Positions 6,289 through 7,340 of a stretch of 7,340 nucleotides of DNA are shown piece by piece. The DNA lies in contig JAPLBX010000021.1 in NCBI GenBank assembly GCA_026392535.1, positions 1-7,340 on the forward strand. Direction: 5' to 3'. Positions within the stretch are counted from its first letter, which is position 1, and each line of letters begins with the position of its first letter. This DNA comes from Actinomycetota bacterium (GTDB lineage Bacteria > Actinomycetota > Actinomycetes > S36-B12 > UBA5976). The notes below the pieces were generated by a model, which saw only the letters and a list, made by a program, of their open reading frames with translations, ran no database searches and had not been told where the DNA came from. A program made the position numbers and the translations under genes.

Positions 6289-6928
6289 GGACATCCCAAC
6301 CTTCTGCATTCATCGCCATGATGAATGTGATTGGGTAAACGCCCCAAGTTGCAATAAGCAAGATCCGAAGATTCTTAACAGTTGCGCGAACTTGTTCTGA
6401 TTGACGTTCCAAGCTCTTTGTTAGTTCACCAAATAGGATGTAAAGAATGTATAGGAATGGAATTGTTGAAAGAGCGCCCCATACTGGTGCACTGATTCCA
6501 AATAGATCCAATCTTGCATCGCCTGGGTAACCCAAGAGAATCATTGCTGCAGCTGCTGGTACCAATGTGTTCAGAAGCTTCTTCTGAAGTAGGCGGCCAA
6601 TTGCAAGAACTGCAACAGTTTCAACTAGCAACAATGGAACAGTTAGTAGCCAGTCAACGTAACGGTACCCAACGTTGTATGCGTATGGGTTGTTTTCCAT
6701 ACCTGAGAATGCGTGATTGAAAGAATCAAACATACGGAAGTAGTGGTAAGCAGCAATTGCGGTTACGGTTGCTGAAACTGTGACTGCCATACGGTAACGA
6801 GGTAGAACTCGATCACGTGATACGAACAGGAACAGTGAGGTGAAAAGCATGCTTGCCAAACCTAGTGAAAGCATGTTGTAAACAATGCTGAACTGATTGT
6901 CAGACAGCAACTGTGAAAGGTGGTTCAT
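6263..6928 (-). CDS. actR: Actinorhodopsin (light-driven proton pump family), truncated: helix G and retinal lysine missing
   Basis: This 221-residue protein belongs to the type-1 rhodopsins, closest to actinorhodopsins. Helices A to F are present (about 13-37, 45-68, 89-110, 118-136, 148-172, 185-207). Helix C carries the pump triad: acceptor Asp92, Thr96, donor Glu103. Leu100 is at the spectral-tuning position and points to green light. His62 matches the acceptor-associated His of proteorhodopsin helix B. Trp195, Tyr198 and Pro199 in helix F line the retinal pocket. After NAEGWD the frame runs into a basic non-homologous end (VRRRQQRIR) and stops. The whole seventh helix, with the Schiff-base Lys expected about 30 residues after Pro199, is absent. 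Intact relatives are about 250 residues or more. The product as read could not bind retinal covalently or pump. The ATG at 6928 is chosen for AAGGAG 5 bases upstream; an in-frame ATG at 6955 lacks this. The gene has its own leader and terminator, so it looks monocistronic. Confidence 0.88.
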   Translation of the reverse strand: MNHLSQLLSDNQFSIVYNMLSLGLASMLFTSLFLFVSRDRVLPRYRMAVTVSATVTAIAAYHYFRMFDSFNHAFSGMENNPYAYNVGYRYVDWLLTVPLLLVETVAVLAIGRLLQKKLLNTLVPAAAAMILLGYPGDARLDLFGISAPVWGALSTIPFLYILYILFGELTKSLERQSEQVRATVKNLRILLIATWGVYPITFIMAMNAEGWDVRRRQQRIR

Positions 6929-6933
6929 GAACA

Positions 6934-6939
6934 CTCCTT
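6934..6939 (-). promoter_or_regulatory. Ribosome binding site deciding the rhodopsin start
   Basis: On the minus strand AAGGAG is followed by TGTTC and the ATG at 6928, a strong and well-spaced Shine-Dalgarno sequence. It selects this ATG over the in-frame one at 6955, which would place the site inside the coding region. Confidence 0.85.
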
Positions 6940-6944
6940 CTAGA

Positions 6945-6969
6945 CGTACAGCCACTCACTGGAAGTACG
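6945..6969 (-). other. Imperfect hairpin next to the rhodopsin ribosome binding site
   Basis: CGTAC (6945-6949) pairs with GTACG (6965-6969) and CCA (6952-6954) with TGG (6960-6962). They are separated by a 2x2 internal mismatch and a 5-base loop. It lies immediately upstream of the Shine-Dalgarno sequence in the transcript. The stem is modest and could be chance, but it follows directly on the perfect palindrome at 6970-6987. Confidence 0.3.
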
Positions 6970-6987
6970 GTTCGCGACGTCGCGAAC
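6970..6987. promoter_or_regulatory. 18-bp perfect palindrome in the rhodopsin leader
   Basis: GTTCGCGACGTCGCGAAC is a perfect 18-bp palindrome, strikingly G/C-rich in an A/T-rich intergenic region. As DNA it is a good candidate for a dimeric regulator site. With no loop it is less suited to an RNA hairpin, although a 7-bp stem with a 4-base loop is possible. It lies 42-59 bp upstream of the rhodopsin ATG. It is not the LexA/SOS form GAAC-N4-GTTC, since the half-sites are in the opposite order. Confidence 0.5.
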
Positions 6988-6991
6988 AGGG

Positions 6992-7011
6992 CAATTTTGT
7001 CTGCAAAATTG
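6992..7011. repeat. 8-bp inverted repeat in the rhodopsin leader
   Basis: CAATTTTG (6992-6999) and CAAAATTG (7004-7011) are perfect inverted copies with a 4-base spacer. They would form a small hairpin in the leader RNA or a binding site on DNA. The repeat begins only 4 bp from the 18-bp palindrome. Confidence 0.4.
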
Positions 7012-7040
7012 TGCAAGTGCTATCTTTTCACGCATAAATG

Positions 7041-7068
7041 AGAGTAATTTCTCAAAATTACCCCTCAA
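7041..7068 (-). promoter_or_regulatory. Candidate promoter of the rhodopsin gene
   Basis: On the minus strand TTGAGG (7068-7063), a 16-bp spacer and TACTCT (7046-7041) fit a -35 and a TANNNT -10. Transcription would start near 7034 and give a leader of about 105 bases holding the palindromes at 6945-7011. The proximal copy of the 12-bp direct repeat overlaps the -35. Other weak hexamer pairs exist in this A/T-rich stretch, so this assignment is tentative. Confidence 0.3.
7044..7061. repeat. 7-bp inverted repeat upstream of the rhodopsin gene
   Basis: GTAATTT (7044-7050) and AAATTAC (7055-7061) are perfect inverted copies around CTCA. GAG (7040-7042) and CTC (7064-7066) could extend the stem across a small internal loop. 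It overlaps the proposed promoter spacer, so it may be an operator rather than an RNA hairpin. Confidence 0.35.
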
Positions 7069-7107
7069 ATCGTTGCAATATTGGCTTAGAGCCCTAAATC
7101 GTTGCAA
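7067..7107. repeat. Two direct copies of a 12-bp motif upstream of the rhodopsin gene
   Basis: AAATCGTTGCAA occurs at 7067-7078 and again at 7096-7107, identical, with a 29-bp start-to-start distance. Each copy is preceded by a C-rich tetramer or pentamer (CCCTC, CCCT). On the coding strand the motif reads TTGCAACGATTT. Its position at and just upstream of the proposed -35 suits an activator bound at two sites. The factor is unknown. Confidence 0.5.
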
Positions 7108-7130
7108 GATTAAGAAATTTGAAGATTCAA

Positions 7131-7340
7131 CTACCCGAGGTACTCAAATGTTGGCCCTTGGGTATTGAAAGTGCGGTTTCCGTAGATATCACTAAATCCG
7201 TACCAGATTCTGTAAGTACCAGCTGGTGCATAGTCCATCATCCGATAGGTCAACTGCCAAACGCCATTGAATCTATCCCCAGAGATTGGAGCTTTGTACC
7301 AGTCAATTGCTTCAGCCCAAAGCAATCCGGTTGTGATATC
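7131..7340 (-). CDS. C-terminal end of a probable secreted or surface protein (5' end outside window)
   Basis: The frame is open from the right edge to a TAG at 7133-7131, giving 69 residues of a C-terminus that starts outside the window. The segment contains NGVWQLTYRM, YAPAGTYRIWYG and SDIYGNRTF. This pattern (a strand ending in GxW, then APAGTY, then a D-x-x-GN turn) is typical of beta-sandwich, Ig-like repeat domains at the ends of exported actinobacterial proteins. It is rich in aromatic residues and has no Cys. A role cannot be assigned without the upstream part. It is followed by the 202-bp leader of the rhodopsin gene on the same strand, with no strong terminator between them (only a weak GGCT/AGCC stem at 7083-7093). 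Confidence 0.7.
   Translation of the reverse strand, partial: DITTGLLWAEAIDWYKAPISGDRFNGVWQLTYRMMDYAPAGTYRIWYGFSDIYGNRTFNTQGPTFEYLG

Noticed and set aside
6929..6955. Longer rhodopsin form starting at the in-frame ATG at 6955 (MAVRLEGVF...)
   Set aside because: The strong AAGGAG would lie inside the coding region, the extra residues are not typical of the family, and they would overlap the hairpin region.
6970..6987. LexA/SOS box reading of the 18-bp palindrome
   Set aside because: The actinobacterial SOS box is GAAC-N4-GTTC; here GTTC and GAAC are in the opposite order with a 10-bp gap.
2704..7107. A shared AAATCG core between the CHAP intergenic sites and the rhodopsin direct repeats, as one regulon
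   Set aside because: The shared part is only six bases; the flanks (GGAC versus TTGCAA) and the symmetry (inverted versus direct) differ, so chance is sufficient.

Overview
The window looks like a chromosomal segment of a streamlined, low-GC freshwater actinobacterium of the acI group (Candidatus Nanopelagicales, Planktophila/Nanopelagicus-like). This rests on an actinorhodopsin-type gene with the YRYVDWLLTVPLLLVE helix-C signature, very tight gene packing, at least one likely leaderless transcript, and actinobacterial-type -10 elements (TANNNT). The lineage is an inference; there is no rRNA or other phylogenetic marker here.

Left part (1-2666): the 3' portion of a large membrane protein gene (+ strand, cut by the left edge) built as two successive copies of [about six membrane helices - coiled coil - histidine-kinase-like cytoplasmic domain]. 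The second copy is strongly degenerate. It converges, with 2 bp between the stop codons, on a minus-strand gene for a small secreted CHAP-domain (cysteine peptidase/amidase) protein.

Middle (2667-4690): a 178-bp divergent intergenic region with a 9-bp inverted repeat and one DnaA-box-like 9-mer. It is followed on the + strand by a 64-residue two-helix membrane protein, a complete glutamate dehydrogenase whose ATG appears to be the first transcribed base, and a 102-residue two-helix membrane protein. The last gene abuts, stop codon to stop codon with no bases between, a minus-strand gene for an NAD(P)-binding Rossmann protein with a C-terminal DUF2867 domain.

Right part (6158-7340, minus strand): a strong terminator hairpin, an actinorhodopsin gene that lacks the seventh helix and its retinal-binding lysine, a 202-bp leader/promoter region full of palindromes and a 12-bp direct repeat, and the C-terminal end of a probable secreted or surface protein cut by the right edge. 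The displaced acidic C-terminal tail of the rhodopsin is still readable in the next frame, so the gene looks like a normal light-driven proton pump gene that lost helix G by an out-of-frame deletion (or by an assembly error).

Functionally the segment is ordinary accessory and housekeeping content (nitrogen metabolism, wall hydrolysis, light harvesting, sensing) rather than one coherent system. The observations most worth following are the broken rhodopsin, the double kinase-like membrane protein, and the rhodopsin control region. No tRNA, rRNA, CRISPR array, transposase or insertion sequence was seen.
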